Shown one piece after another: positions 46,561 to 60,598 of a stretch of 64,000 nt of DNA. Source of the DNA: UBA10649 sp963749905 (GTDB lineage: Bacteria > Actinomycetota > Actinomycetes > S36-B12); NCBI GenBank assembly GCA_963749905.1, contig CAVVOF010000006.1:62001-126000 (forward strand), given 5' to 3'. Numbering within the stretch: the first letter of the stretch is position 1; the number at the start of each line of letters is the position of its first letter. Position numbers and translations under genes: made by a program. Under the pieces are notes generated by a model, which saw nothing but the letters and a program-made list of their open reading frames with translations, was not told the DNA's origin and did no database searches.

Positions 46561-47112
46561 TCAGCGCGGCTCGGCTCCCGCGGAACGCAACGCCTCCGCC
46601 ACGCTGCCGGTCGGGATCGGACCGTCGGCGAGGATGAGGCCGATGTCGGTGACGTCGGCCGCGATTGCCGCGAACCGGGCCTGCTGGGCCGAGACGAGGG
46701 CCAGCAGTTCCGCGCGCGCTCCCTCGTGCTCGGAATGCCAGGGCAGGATCGTGGCCGCGGCCGCCCGGTCCCGAAGGGCTCCGAGATCGGCCGCCACCTC
46801 CGCCGCACTGCCCTCGACGATGTCGCGCAGACCGGCGCGGACGTCCTCCGGCACTCCGGCCGACCAGATCATCGGCGACGCGTACGCCAGCGTCCCCTGC
46901 ACCTGGCGCTCCCCCGAGGCCGCCCGGGCCTGCGCGTCGGCGAAGACGCCCGCGAGCTCGTCCGAGGCGGTGCTTCGCATCGAGTCGGACCACCACAGGA
47001 AGCCCGCAACCAGCGCAGCGAGCACCAGCAGCACGCTCCCGGCGGCCGGCAGCCACCGCGGTCGCTGCCGCGGCTCGACGCCCAGGTACTCGAAGGAGAC
47101 CGCCTCGCTCAT
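46561..47112 (-). CDS. Single-pass membrane protein of unknown function (183 aa)
   Basis: An N-terminal membrane helix (about residues 20-40, after RQRPRWLPAAG) is followed by a 140-residue helical, Ala/Glu-rich outside domain. It overlaps recN by 4 bp and precedes pyrG, the slot filled in mycobacteria by steA and mctB, but it resembles neither clearly. No family recognised. Confidence 0.7.
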   Translation of the reverse strand: MSEAVSFEYLGVEPRQRPRWLPAAGSVLLVLAALVAGFLWWSDSMRSTASDELAGVFADAQARAASGERQVQGTLAYASPMIWSAGVPEDVRAGLRDIVEGSAAEVAADLGALRDRAAAATILPWHSEHEGARAELLALVSAQQARFAAIAADVTDIGLILADGPIPTGSVAEALRSAGAEPR

Positions 47113-48818
47113 CGGTTCCCCCGGTCCGCGGCCGCCAGGGCCAGCAACTCCTCTGCGTGCTCGGCCCCGGACGAGGAGTCCTCGAGCCCCGAGAGCATGC
47201 GCACCAGTTCGCGCACTCGCTCTGGGCCGTCCACCTCCGCCACGCTGGCTGCCGTGACCCGGCCACCCGTCTCCTTCGCGACCACGACATGGCGATCCGC
47301 GAAGGCGGCCACCTGCGGGAGGTGGGTGACGACGATCACCTGGGCCGTGCGCGCGAGGCGGGCCAGCCGCCGGCCCACCTCCACGGCGACCCGGCCGCCG
47401 ATCCCGGCGTCGACCTCGTCGAACACCAGGGTGGGCACGTCGCTCCCGCCGGCGAGGATCACCTCGATCGCGAGCATCAGCCGCGAGAGCTCGCCTCCGG
47501 ACGCGCCCCGGCCCAGGGGACGTGGCGACGCGCCATCGTGCGGGACCAGCAGGAACTCGACCACGTCGCGACCGCTGTCGGTGAACTCCCCCGGGTCGTC
47601 GACCGACGACAGCTCGACCATGACCACGGCGTCCGCCATGGCCAGGTCGCGCAGCTCTGCGGTGACGGCGGCCCCGAAAGCCTCCGCGGCCGACCTCCGC
47701 AGCTCGGTGAGCGCGAAGGCGCGCTCCAGGACGAGGGTGCGCGCTCGCTGCTCGTCCTGCGTCAGGGTCGCGATCCGGACGTCCGTCTCGTCGGCTGCCG
47801 ACACGGTGGTCTCGGCGGCGCGCCACCACTCCAGCACGTCGTCGAGCTCGGGACCGTATCGGCGCTTGAGCTGCGAGATCGCCTGTCGGCGCGACTCGAC
47901 CTCCTCCAGGCGCCCGGGATCCGCGTCGAGGTCACTCGCGTAGCGGGCCAGTTCGGCCGCGAGGGCCGAGAGGTCCTCCGCCACCGCATCGAGCTGGCCG
48001 GCGAGGGCGCCGACCGCCGGGTCCACGCCGCGCGCCCGCTCGAGGGCCCGATGCGCCTCGGCCAGCTGCGCGGCGGCACTGCGGTCGTCGGCGGCGAGCG
48101 ACTCGTGGGCCTGGCCGACGGCCTCGACCAGCTCGGTGGCATGGGAGAGCACGGCGGCCTGCGTCTTGAGGGTCTCGTCCTCGCCGGGTTGCGGCAGGAC
48201 GGCAGAGATCTCCTCGATGCCGTGCCTCAGCAGCGCCGCCTCCCGCTCCCGCTCCTGCCGATGGTCGATCAGGTCACGGAGCTCGGTCGACGCCCGGCGC
48301 CAGTCGCCCAACGCCTCACCGAACGCCGCCTTGGCGGTTGCGACCGGCGGGCCGGCGAAAAGGTCGAGCAGCTCCCGCTGCCGGCGGACGTCGCGCAGCA
48401 GCAGCTGGTCCGCCTGGCCGTGCACGGACACCAGGGCGTCGGTGACCTCCGCCAGCACGCCCGCAGGCACCGTCCGGCCGCCGGCGATCGCTCGACTGCG
48501 GCCGCCCTCGGCGAGCAGTCTGCTGAGGATGAGCACCGGCTCGGGGCCGTCGCCCTCGACCGCCACGCCGGCCTCCTCGAGGCGGCCGAGGATCGGTGAC
48601 GCCGGCGGCAGCCGCCAGATCGAGTCCACCTCCGCCTGCCCGGCGCCCGCGCGGACGGCCCCGGAGTCGGCCTTGCCGCCTCGGGCCAGTGCCAGCCCGG
48701 TGAGCACCATCGTCTTGCCCGCCCCGGTCTCCCCGGTCAGCACCGTCAGTCCCGGGGAGAACGCAAGTGCGGCCTCGTCGATGACGCCGAGGCCGCGGAT
48801 CCGCAACTCCTCGATCAT
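47109..48818 (-). CDS. recN: DNA repair protein RecN
   Basis: This 569-residue SMC-like ATPase works in double-strand break repair. Walker A is LTGETGAGKTMVLTGLALA at the N-terminus; the signature RGASGGELSRLMLAIEV and Walker B VFDEVDAGIGGRVAVEVG are near the C-terminus, with an Ala/Glu-rich coiled coil between. It overlaps nadK by 4 bp. No LexA box is visible in front of it, as expected inside an operon. Confidence 0.96.
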   Translation of the reverse strand: MIEELRIRGLGVIDEAALAFSPGLTVLTGETGAGKTMVLTGLALARGGKADSGAVRAGAGQAEVDSIWRLPPASPILGRLEEAGVAVEGDGPEPVLILSRLLAEGGRSRAIAGGRTVPAGVLAEVTDALVSVHGQADQLLLRDVRRQRELLDLFAGPPVATAKAAFGEALGDWRRASTELRDLIDHRQEREREAALLRHGIEEISAVLPQPGEDETLKTQAAVLSHATELVEAVGQAHESLAADDRSAAAQLAEAHRALERARGVDPAVGALAGQLDAVAEDLSALAAELARYASDLDADPGRLEEVESRRQAISQLKRRYGPELDDVLEWWRAAETTVSAADETDVRIATLTQDEQRARTLVLERAFALTELRRSAAEAFGAAVTAELRDLAMADAVVMVELSSVDDPGEFTDSGRDVVEFLLVPHDGASPRPLGRGASGGELSRLMLAIEVILAGGSDVPTLVFDEVDAGIGGRVAVEVGRRLARLARTAQVIVVTHLPQVAAFADRHVVVAKETGGRVTAASVAEVDGPERVRELVRMLSGLEDSSSGAEHAEELLALAAADRGNR

Positions 48819-49744
48819 CCGTCCTCCGAACGCCGCCCTCGCCAGCCGTCCACCGGCAGGGCGAACTTGGCGACCAGGCGGTCGGTGAACGGCGCCGGGG
48901 CCAGCCGGGCGAAGCGAACCGGCTGCGCATGCTGCCGGATCTCGATGCGGCAGCCGCCGCAGAGGTCGATGGTCCGGCGACCGTCCGCGGACAGCACGGC
49001 CTCCGAGTAGTCGGCGAGTTCCAACGCCACGACGCTGCGGGGGGACACCACCAGCGGCCGGGCGAAGAGGGCATGCGCGCTCAGCGGCACGAGGAGCATG
49101 GCCGAGACCTCGGGCCACACCACCGGACCCCCGGCCGAGAACGCATAGGCGGTGGAGCCGGTCGGCGTCGCACTGACCACGCCGTCGCAGCTCCAGCGCG
49201 ACAAGGGGCGACCGTCCACCTCGACGAGCACGTCGATCATCCGCTCCCGGAAGCGCTTCTCCACCGCGATCTCGTTCAGCGCCCACGTCGACTGGTGCAG
49301 GTCGCCCCCGATCAGGACCCGCACATCGAGGGTCATCCGCTCCTCGGCGACCCACCGGCGATGCACGATGGCATCGACGACGGCGGACAGGTCCTCCGGC
49401 TCCGCCTCGGCCAGGAAGCCCACATGTCCGAGGTTCACGCCGAACAGCGGCACCCCGCTGTTGCGGGCCCGCTCTGCGGCTCGCAGCACGGTGCCGTCAC
49501 CGCCCAGCACGATGACCACGTCCGCATCGTCAGCGGCGTGCTCGTCGGAGGGCACCACGCCCACGCGGTCCGTGAGGGCGGGTCCGCCGACGGCCAGCAG
49601 GCCGTCACGATCCTCGTCCGTGATGACCACCTCGACCTCGGCGTCCAGCAGGGCGGCCACGACCGAGTCCAGCGCCTCGCGCGCCTGACTGCGACGCGGG
49701 TTCACCACCAACAGGACCCTCCTGGTGGACCGCTTCCCGGTCAT
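48815..49744 (-). CDS. nadK: NAD kinase
   Basis: This 309-residue kinase phosphorylates NAD to NADP. It has VIVLGGDGTVLRAAE (GGDG motif), VNLGHVGFLAEAEPED, and NEIAVEKR, TPTGSTAYAFSAGGPVV. It is coupled by 4-bp overlaps to tlyA and recN. Confidence 0.96.
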   Translation of the reverse strand: MTGKRSTRRVLLVVNPRRSQAREALDSVVAALLDAEVEVVITDEDRDGLLAVGGPALTDRVGVVPSDEHAADDADVVIVLGGDGTVLRAAERARNSGVPLFGVNLGHVGFLAEAEPEDLSAVVDAIVHRRWVAEERMTLDVRVLIGGDLHQSTWALNEIAVEKRFRERMIDVLVEVDGRPLSRWSCDGVVSATPTGSTAYAFSAGGPVVWPEVSAMLLVPLSAHALFARPLVVSPRSVVALELADYSEAVLSADGRRTIDLCGGCRIEIRQHAQPVRFARLAPAPFTDRLVAKFALPVDGWRGRRSEDG

Positions 49745-50577
49745 CGAGGTCCCTTCTCCACGGCTGAGGTGATGGCCTGGTCGAGTGCCTCCCCGGTCAG
49801 GCCCGGCGGAGCCATCCTCTCGCGTCCCGCGCGGCACAGCCACAGGAAGTACTCGACGTTCCCGCTCGGCCCCGGCAGCGGGCTGGCCGCCACTCCGGCC
49901 ACCATGAGGCCCGCCGCCAGCGCGGCTTCGGCCACGCCGCGCACGGCGCTGGCCCGCAGCAGCGGATCGCGCACCACGCCGTCGCCCACGGCGGCGCGGC
50001 CCACCTCGAACTGCGGCTTGACCATCAGCAGCAGGTCGACACCGCCGGGCGAGTCGTCGTCGACGACGGCCGCCAGCGCGGGGATGACCAGCTCGAGCGG
50101 GATGAAGGACAGGTCGGCGACCACCAGGGTCGGTCGGAGGGCGACGTCTGAAGCCGCGAGGGTGCGGACGTTGGTGCGTTCCTGCACCAGCACCCGCGGA
50201 TCTGTGCGCAGGGACCACGCCAGCTGTCCGTAGCCGACGTCGACGGCGAGCACCCGAGCCGCACCCCGTTCGAGGAGAACCTGGGTGAAGCCCCCGGTCG
50301 ACGCGCCCGCGTCGAGACAGTCGCGGCCCTCGACCGAGACCTCGGGGAAGGCGTCGAGCGCACCGATCAGCTTGTGCGCGCCCCGGGAGACGTAGTGCCC
50401 CCCGGGCTGTTCCGCGCTCACCACGATCGGATCCGCTTCGTCCACCTGGGTCGCCGCTTTGGCCGAGACCGACCCGCGGACGCGCACGGACCCGGATTCG
50501 ATCAATTCGCGTGCGTGCTCGCGAGACCGGGCCAGCTGGCGCCGGACCAGTTCAGCGTCGAGACGACGACGGGCCAC
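49741..50577 (-). CDS. tlyA: TlyA-family rRNA 2'-O-methyltransferase
   Basis: This 278-residue protein has an N-terminal S4 domain (MARRRLDAELVRRQLARSRE) and an FtsJ-like methyltransferase domain with DAGASTGGFTQVLLERGA, VLAVDVGYGQL and VVADLSFIPLE. In mycobacteria TlyA methylates 16S and 23S rRNA and its loss gives capreomycin resistance. It heads tlyA-nadK-recN, 8 bp after a small unknown gene. Confidence 0.94.
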   Translation of the reverse strand: MARRRLDAELVRRQLARSREHARELIESGSVRVRGSVSAKAATQVDEADPIVVSAEQPGGHYVSRGAHKLIGALDAFPEVSVEGRDCLDAGASTGGFTQVLLERGAARVLAVDVGYGQLAWSLRTDPRVLVQERTNVRTLAASDVALRPTLVVADLSFIPLELVIPALAAVVDDDSPGGVDLLLMVKPQFEVGRAAVGDGVVRDPLLRASAVRGVAEAALAAGLMVAGVAASPLPGPSGNVEYFLWLCRAGRERMAPPGLTGEALDQAITSAVEKGPR

Positions 50578-50585
50578 GAGTCCGG

Positions 50586-50834
50586 TCAGGCCGGCGCGTC
50601 GAGGTCGGTCAGGGCAGCCCGCAGCTGCTGGTAGATGTCGTCGTAGACCGGGGCGTGGTCGTGCACGTCCTCCGGATCAAGCGTGGACAGGGCGTCCAGT
50701 GCTGCGTCGACCCGTGGCTCCCCGGTGGGCTCCCAGACCGGCAGCTCGAGCGCGGTGTCGACCTCCTCGAGGAGCAGGACGTCGTCGTCCGGCTCATCGG
50801 GAACGGATGCGCCATCCTCGAACGAGGCACTCAC
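50586..50834 (-). CDS. Small acidic protein (82 aa)
   Basis: This acidic protein (many Asp/Glu) has PRVDAALDALSTLDPEDVHDHAPVYDDIYQQLRAAL, a pattern seen in a conserved small protein encoded next to tlyA in Actinobacteria. Function unknown. It overlaps its upstream neighbour by 4 bp. Confidence 0.75.
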   Translation of the reverse strand: MSASFEDGASVPDEPDDDVLLLEEVDTALELPVWEPTGEPRVDAALDALSTLDPEDVHDHAPVYDDIYQQLRAALTDLDAPA

Positions 50835-51340
50835 GCGCCCGCCTCCGGATCGACGAGGACCTTCTTCTTCTTCTTCTTGACCGGCTGTTCTGCGTCAGCC
50901 GGCGGCTCGGACTCAGCCTCGGGGGCGACTGTCGGCTCGGGGGCTGCGGGGTCCGGCTGGGCTGGCGTCGCGGGCCACGTCGTGGTGGCTGCGGAATCGT
51001 CGACGCGGCGTTCGACGTCGGCCAGCTGCTGCTCGAGGCGCTGGACATGGCGCCGCAGGGCCGCCAGCTCGTCCTCGCGCACGAAACCCATCCGTCCGAC
51101 GGCCTTGTCCACCTCGGCGCGGATCATCGCGGTGAGCATGTCGCGGTTGTTCTTGCTGGTGGCGACGAGGTCGTCGGCAAGGTCCTGTACCTGGCCCATC
51201 ATCTCGGGGGCCGGGACCGCCTTCGTGGTCAGCGACATGCCCGTGGAGAGCAGGCTCGTGACGACCTCGCGCGCCTTCGCGGTGGTGGCCTCGGTCAGTC
51301 CGCTCGCCATCGACAGATAGCTGCGCAGGTCATCCAGCAT
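50831..51340 (-). CDS. Coiled-coil protein with Lys-rich tail
   Basis: This 169-residue protein opens MLDDLRSYLSMASGLTEATTAKAREV, has a coiled coil around ELAALRRHVQRLEQQLADVERR, then a Pro/Ala/Glu linker and a Lys-rich end KKKKKKVLVDPE. The front part resembles phasin-like helices. The function is unknown. Confidence 0.7.
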   Translation of the reverse strand: MLDDLRSYLSMASGLTEATTAKAREVVTSLLSTGMSLTTKAVPAPEMMGQVQDLADDLVATSKNNRDMLTAMIRAEVDKAVGRMGFVREDELAALRRHVQRLEQQLADVERRVDDSAATTTWPATPAQPDPAAPEPTVAPEAESEPPADAEQPVKKKKKKVLVDPEAGA

Positions 51341-51389
51341 GCTCGACTCCTTCGAGATCCCGACCAGCCCGCGGCGCGGTGCCGACGGG

Positions 51390-52397
51390 TCAACCGTACC
51401 GGCCGGAGAGCGCGCTCGCGGCAGCGCGGACATCGATCGGGCGGCCCGCGTCGCTCTCCGCCCAGCTGGCCGATGCCGCGGCCCGCACCGCATCCCACGG
51501 GTCCGCTCCGTCCGGGGCGGATACCTCGAGGTCACCGTCGACGACTCGAACCCGGGTCACTCCGCTGACCGCCCACTCCCCCTCCCAGCCGGCGCTCGGG
51601 TAGGGGTCGCCGAGGACGCCGAGGTCCGCACCGAGGTAGTCCGGTCGCTCCTCGGGTACCGCCGCGAGCAGGCTGGCGACGTCGGTCACGCCGGTGAACA
51701 CGAGCAGGGTCGGCATCCCAGCCCGGGGGCCGGCGGCGATGTCCGTGTCGAGGCGGTCGCCGATCATGAGCGGACGCTCGGCACCCAGGCGTCGGACCGC
51801 CTCGCGCAGCAGCGGCGGCTCCGGCTTGCCAGCGACCGCATCGGGTTCGCGGCCGGCGGTCTCGGCCACCACGCGGACGAGGGCGCCGTTGCCGGGGGCG
51901 ACACCCCCCGGGGTCGGGAAGGTGAGATCGGGGTTGGTGGCGATCCAGGGCAGCCCCGACCGCACGGCGAACGTCGCCATCGCCAGGTCGCGCCAGGACA
52001 GGTCGGGCGAGAAGCCCTGCATCACTGCCGCGGGCGCATCCTCGAGCGAGTGGACGGGGAGGTAGCCGGCCTCGCCGAGGGCCGTGGCGATGCCGGCGCC
52101 ACCGATCACCAGCACCGACGCACCGGCTGGCACGTAGTCGGGCAGGAGGGACACCGCCGCCTGCGGCGAGGTGATCACGTCGTGCGATGGCGTGGGAATG
52201 CCCAGTTCGGCGAGGTGCTCCGCCACGTCATCGGCCGCTCGGGAGGCGTTGTTCGTGATGAAGCCGCACGCCAGCCCGTCGGCGCGCGCCTCGGCTATCG
52301 CTGCCGCCGCGCCCGGCACCGCGTCGGGGCCGACGTAGACGACGCCGTCGAGGTCGAAGAGCAGCGCGTCGAACCGCTCCCGCAGCGGACCGGTCAC
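51390..52397 (-). CDS. HAD-IIA family phosphatase (Rv1692-like)
   Basis: This 335-residue HAD hydrolase has LLFDLDGVVYVG (nucleophile Asp), GFITNNASR, and LMIGDRLDTDIAAG plus a cap of the NagD type and an extra C-terminal domain of about 75 residues. Its position matches M. tuberculosis Rv1692, a glycerol-3-phosphate phosphatase, so that role is a reasonable guess. It is coupled by GTGA overlap to the preceding TPR-like gene. Confidence 0.9.
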   Translation of the reverse strand: MTGPLRERFDALLFDLDGVVYVGPDAVPGAAAAIAEARADGLACGFITNNASRAADDVAEHLAELGIPTPSHDVITSPQAAVSLLPDYVPAGASVLVIGGAGIATALGEAGYLPVHSLEDAPAAVMQGFSPDLSWRDLAMATFAVRSGLPWIATNPDLTFPTPGGVAPGNGALVRVVAETAGREPDAVAGKPEPPLLREAVRRLGAERPLMIGDRLDTDIAAGPRAGMPTLLVFTGVTDVASLLAAVPEERPDYLGADLGVLGDPYPSAGWEGEWAVSGVTRVRVVDGDLEVSAPDGADPWDAVRAAASASWAESDAGRPIDVRAAASALSGRYG

Positions 52398-52843
52398 GGA
52401 TTCACCGGCCCCTCGAGCGGCAGCCCGGACTCCTCACGGGCCCGGAGGGTGGCGCGCACCTGGGCCAAGGCCTGGGCGTAGTCCGCGCGCCCGGGGCGCA
52501 TCACCGCGGCCATGGCGAGCTCGTCGCGGGCCGCCGGGAACTTCTGCAGGCGCCACAGCGACAGGCCGAGCCCATAGTGGGCATAGTCCTCGTCCGGGCT
52601 TGCCTCGACGAGTTCGGCGAACGCGGCCGCCGACTCCTCGAACCGCTTCGAGTCGAAGAGTGCCCGTGCGTGTGCCTCGAGGACGGACTTGGACGTCGGG
52701 TCGATCTCGCGGAGTCGGGCCAGCAGCACCCCCGCGGCATCGGGGTTGCCGCCTTCGAGCAGCGCGATCGCGCGTCGGTACCAGTCGTACGGAGAGCCCT
52801 CGGGGTCCCCCGCCTCGGCGGTCGGGTCCCGGGCTTCCGTCAT
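52394..52843 (-). CDS. TPR-like helical protein (149 aa)
   Basis: This small protein has TPR-like helices: SPYDWYRRAIALLEGGNPDAA, SVLEAHARALFDSKRFEESAAAF and DYAHYGLGLSLWRLQKFPAARD. These fit two to three TPRs. It lies between an SSB-like gene (4 bp gap) and the HAD gene (overlap). Confidence 0.8.
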   Translation of the reverse strand: MTEARDPTAEAGDPEGSPYDWYRRAIALLEGGNPDAAGVLLARLREIDPTSKSVLEAHARALFDSKRFEESAAAFAELVEASPDEDYAHYGLGLSLWRLQKFPAARDELAMAAVMRPGRADYAQALAQVRATLRAREESGLPLEGPVNP

Positions 52844-52847
52844 GCGC

Positions 52848-53207
52848 TCATGCTTGCACGGGATCCGTCAGTCGTCGCAGTCGCGTCACCTCGACTTCGA
52901 GCGCACTGCCGAGCCCCGCCCCGGAGCGCCAGAACCGGCGGCGCAGGGTGCCCTCGATCTCGACCCAGGTGCCCGGGGCGAGGGCCGTGACGCGCCGACG
53001 GACGTCGCTGCGGAAGGCCTGACAGGGGATGGCGTCGACGCGAGGGCCGGTGCGAGCCGCGCCTGAGCGCCGGGGTCGGTCGACGACCACGCTGAAGACC
53101 GCGAGTGAGTCGCCGCTGGGCAGCTCGCGCAGGTCGATGCGGGTGCCCAGGCGCCCCGCGAGGCGGACGGTTGCGGACGAGGGATGGGAGGTGGATGTCG
53201 TGGACAT
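52848..53207 (-). CDS. SSB-like OB-fold protein (119 aa)
   Basis: The translation from ATG 53207 shows an OB fold of the single-strand DNA-binding type: SSATVRLAGRLG, DSLAVFSVVVDRP, CQAFRSDVRRRVTALAPGTWVEIEGTLRRRF. There is no acidic tail (DDEIPF), so it is not the main replicative SSB. It starts the operon that runs to tlyA-pyrG and diverges from the MBL gene. Confidence 0.8.
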   Translation of the reverse strand: MSTTSTSHPSSATVRLAGRLGTRIDLRELPSGDSLAVFSVVVDRPRRSGAARTGPRVDAIPCQAFRSDVRRRVTALAPGTWVEIEGTLRRRFWRSGAGLGSALEVEVTRLRRLTDPVQA

Positions 53208-53328
53208 GCACCGATGCTGACCGACCCGGGCCGGACGCGTCCGGCAGCGTCGGGCCCCGGTGGACGTCCGACAGCCACCCAGCAGCCGGTGGACAACTCG
53301 GTGCCTGACTTCGGAGACCTCCACTCGC

Positions 53329-53334
53329 CATACT
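53329..53334 (+). promoter_or_regulatory. Candidate -10 element (CATACT) for the MBL gene, leaderless
   Basis: CATACT ends 6 bp before the ATG at 53341, without a ribosome binding site, suggesting a leaderless transcript. A weak TGACTT lies 17 bp upstream. Confidence 0.4.
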
Positions 53335-53340
53335 GGGCTG

Positions 53341-54279
53341 ATGACCGAGATCATCGAGGACCTTGGCAACGAGGTGTTCCACGTCGACACCCGCATGGGC
53401 GGCTACGAGGGCATCACCTCCGGCTACCTGATCCGGAGCAGTCGACCGTGCCTCATCGAGACCGGCACCGCTCGCAGCGCCGACGTCGTCGTGCGCGCGC
53501 TCGCGGAACTCGGCATCGGCCCGGATGACCTGGCCACCGTCGTGGTCACGCACATCCACCTCGACCATGCCGGCGGGGTCGGCGACATCGCCGCCGCGTT
53601 CCCGCAGGCACAGGTCGTCGTACAGGAGCGGGGAGCGCGCCACCTGGTCGATCCGAGTCGGCTGGTGGCCAGTGCGCATCGGGTCTTCGGCGCCGACATG
53701 GACCGGCTGTTCGGCGACCTGCGGCCGGTTCCGGCCGACCGCATCATGACGATCGGGGAGATCGGCAGTGTGGACCTCGGGGACGGCCGCCAGCTCGAGG
53801 CCTTCCACAATCCTGGGCATGCGTCGCACCACGTGGGGCTACTGGACTCGCAGACGGGGGACCTGTACACCGGGGACGCGGCCGGGGTGTACGTGCCGGA
53901 GACCGCTGACGTGCGGCCCGCCACTCCGCCTCCGGACTTCGACCTCGACCTGACCCTGTCCTCTCTGGCGCGCATGCGTGACGCCCAGGCCAACCGACTG
54001 CTGTTCAGCCACTTCGGTCCGGTGACCGACGTGGAGCAGACGCTCGAACGATCCGAGGAGGAGCTGCTGCTGTGGGTGGAGATGGTCGAGCAGGTGCACG
54101 CCATCGAGCCGAATCTCGACCACGCCGTCGCGATGGTGCGCGAGCGTGATCGGGCCCGCAGCCCGCAGTTCTACGCGGACGACGACCGCGCGCTGAAGTT
54201 CGAGGAGCTGTCCAGCGTGGCCGCCAACGTCAACGGCATCATCCGGTGGCTGGACTCGCGGGCGGGCACGAGCGAGTAG
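53341..54279 (+). CDS. Metallo-beta-lactamase fold hydrolase
   Basis: This 312-residue MBL protein has the metal motif THIHLDHAGG (HxHxDH), then NPGHASHHVGL (third His), TGDAAGVYVPE (Asp) and LLFSHFG (last His). It resembles the glyoxalase II-like branch, but the substrate is unknown. It is the only plus-strand gene between 33 kb and 55 kb, and converges with the TPR gene with a 4-bp gap. Confidence 0.88.
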   Translation: MTEIIEDLGNEVFHVDTRMGGYEGITSGYLIRSSRPCLIETGTARSADVVVRALAELGIGPDDLATVVVTHIHLDHAGGVGDIAAAFPQAQVVVQERGARHLVDPSRLVASAHRVFGADMDRLFGDLRPVPADRIMTIGEIGSVDLGDGRQLEAFHNPGHASHHVGLLDSQTGDLYTGDAAGVYVPETADVRPATPPPDFDLDLTLSSLARMRDAQANRLLFSHFGPVTDVEQTLERSEEELLLWVEMVEQVHAIEPNLDHAVAMVRERDRARSPQFYADDDRALKFEELSSVAANVNGIIRWLDSRAGTSE

Positions 54280-54283
54280 TCGA

Positions 54284-55285
54284 CTACTCGGCGGACGAGT
54301 CCTCGGCCTCGGGGCCCTCCTCCAGCTCCTCCTCGATGAAGAGCAGTCCGGCCTCCTCCTCGACCCGCTCCTGCGCGTCGGTCACGCCGTCGACGTCGGA
54401 CTTGGCTGCCTTCCGCATCCACTCCCGTGACTCGTCGAGCCGCCCGGCGCGCTCGAGCAGGTCGGCGTATGCGTACTGGAGACGGGCGCGCGGACCGCCC
54501 TTGGGCAGCTTGGTGAGCTCGGGGATCTGGAGCACCACCAGTGCCGCGTCCACCTGGCCCATGTCGGCACGGGCGCCCGCCGCGACCAGGGTCAGCTCCA
54601 CCTTGGTCGCCACGTCCACCTTGCGCAGGTCGACTTCCTTGATGAGCTCCAGGGCCCGCTGCGGGCGACCCAGGCCGCGCTCGCAGTCGGCCAGCATCGG
54701 CACGTACTCGTCGGCCCCGGTCATCCGGCGAACGGTGCGCAGCTCGGCGATCGCCTCCGCATAGTCCCCGTCCAGGTACGCGGCGATACCGGCTGCCTCG
54801 CGCACCGGCGCGACTCGTCCTGCGCGCCGCTTCGCCGCCGCGATATGGGCGCGAGCCAGGGTCACGTCGCCCTCGACGAGGGCCAGGTCGGCGGCCACCA
54901 GGTGCCGGGCCACGATCTCCGCGAGGCCCTCGGGCAGGGTCCGCAGCTCGAAGAGCAGGCCCTTCTCCAGCATGTCCGGGGTGATCTCGTCCGGGATGTG
55001 CGGGTCCCGCGGTCGGTCCACATCCGATCGCATCGGCCGGCGCGTGTCCGGTCGGTCGTCGCGCCCGGCGGGCCGACCGGACGAGGGCCGGCGGGCACCG
55101 GACGACGTGGGTCGGCCACCGCGCGGCTTCTCCCCCGGCTTGCCGCTCTTCGGCTTGTCGTAGCGCGGCTTCTCCCCGGCTTGCCGCTCTTCGGCTTGCC
55201 GCTTTCGGCTTGCCGCTATCGGCTTGCCGCTCTTCGGCTTGCCACCGGGTCGGCTCGACCGTCCGCCCCGCTGCTCGTCGCCCAC
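54284..55285 (-). CDS. TPR-repeat protein with basic repeat N-terminus (Rv1691-type)
   Basis: This 333-residue protein has a Lys/Arg/Pro/Gly-rich N-terminal region with KPKSGKP repeats, then TPR helices (DMLEKGLLFELRTLPEGLAEIVARHL onward) and an acidic end (EEELEEGPEAEDSSAE). GTG 55285 has GGAGGAGGAATT directly before it. Inside the repeat three single-base deletions relative to the 15-bp unit put about 12 codons out of phase and then restore the frame. Function unknown; position next to tyrS is conserved in Actinobacteria. Confidence 0.85.
   Translation of the reverse strand: MGDEQRGGRSSRPGGKPKSGKPIAASRKRQAEERQAGEKPRYDKPKSGKPGEKPRGGRPTSSGARRPSSGRPAGRDDRPDTRRPMRSDVDRPRDPHIPDEITPDMLEKGLLFELRTLPEGLAEIVARHLVAADLALVEGDVTLARAHIAAAKRRAGRVAPVREAAGIAAYLDGDYAEAIAELRTVRRMTGADEYVPMLADCERGLGRPQRALELIKEVDLRKVDVATKVELTLVAAGARADMGQVDAALVVLQIPELTKLPKGGPRARLQYAYADLLERAGRLDESREWMRKAAKSDVDGVTDAQERVEEEAGLLFIEEELEEGPEAEDSSAE
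55145..55260 (-). repeat. Tandem 15-bp repeat encoding KPKSG units
   Basis: Copies of AAGCCGAAGAGCGGC (minus strand) occur back to back, two in a 14-bp form, next to a GGGGAGAAGCC unit that is one G shorter than its neighbour copy. Confidence 0.75.
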
Positions 55286-55338
55286 AATTCCTCCTCCGCG
55301 CCGGGCCATCCTGCCCGATGCACCTGTCCACCAACGAC

Positions 55339-55364
55339 AAAGGCCACCCCATGGGGTGGCCTTT
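55339..55364 (-). terminator. rRNA operon terminator, perfect 26-bp palindrome
   Basis: A perfect palindrome beginning AAAGGCCACCCC lies 11 bp downstream of the 5S 3' end and ends in TTTGTCG. It could also end transcription of the opposing strand. Confidence 0.85.
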
Positions 55365-55375
55365 GTCGAAAAAAT

Positions 55376-55493
55376 GTCCGGCGGCGTCCTACTCTCCCAC
55401 GCAGTCACCCGCGCAGTACCATCGGCGCTGAGAGGCTTAGCTTCCGGGTTCGGAATGGAGCCGGGCGTTTCCCTCTCGCTATGGCCGCCGAAA
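55376..55493 (-). rRNA. rrf: 5S ribosomal RNA
   Basis: Minus-strand sequence begins near GTTTCGGCGGCCATAGCG and contains CCATTCCGAACCCGGAAGC and the ending GGAGAGTAGGACGCCGCCG. Ends are approximate to a few bases. Confidence 0.95.
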
Positions 55494-55589
55494 CTCTATT
55501 GAGTTTTCAATCAGACCGAGCACAAAGATATGAGTGCTCTAGGTTCCCGACCGAATCTCGGGAACCGCACAGTGGACGCGAGTTTTTGA

Positions 55590-60598
<5,009 letters not shown>

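Noticed and set aside
46547..47829. Upstream extensions of the pyrG and membrane-protein frames
   Set aside because: They overlap recN in other frames and have no domain content; good starts exist at 46546 and 47112.
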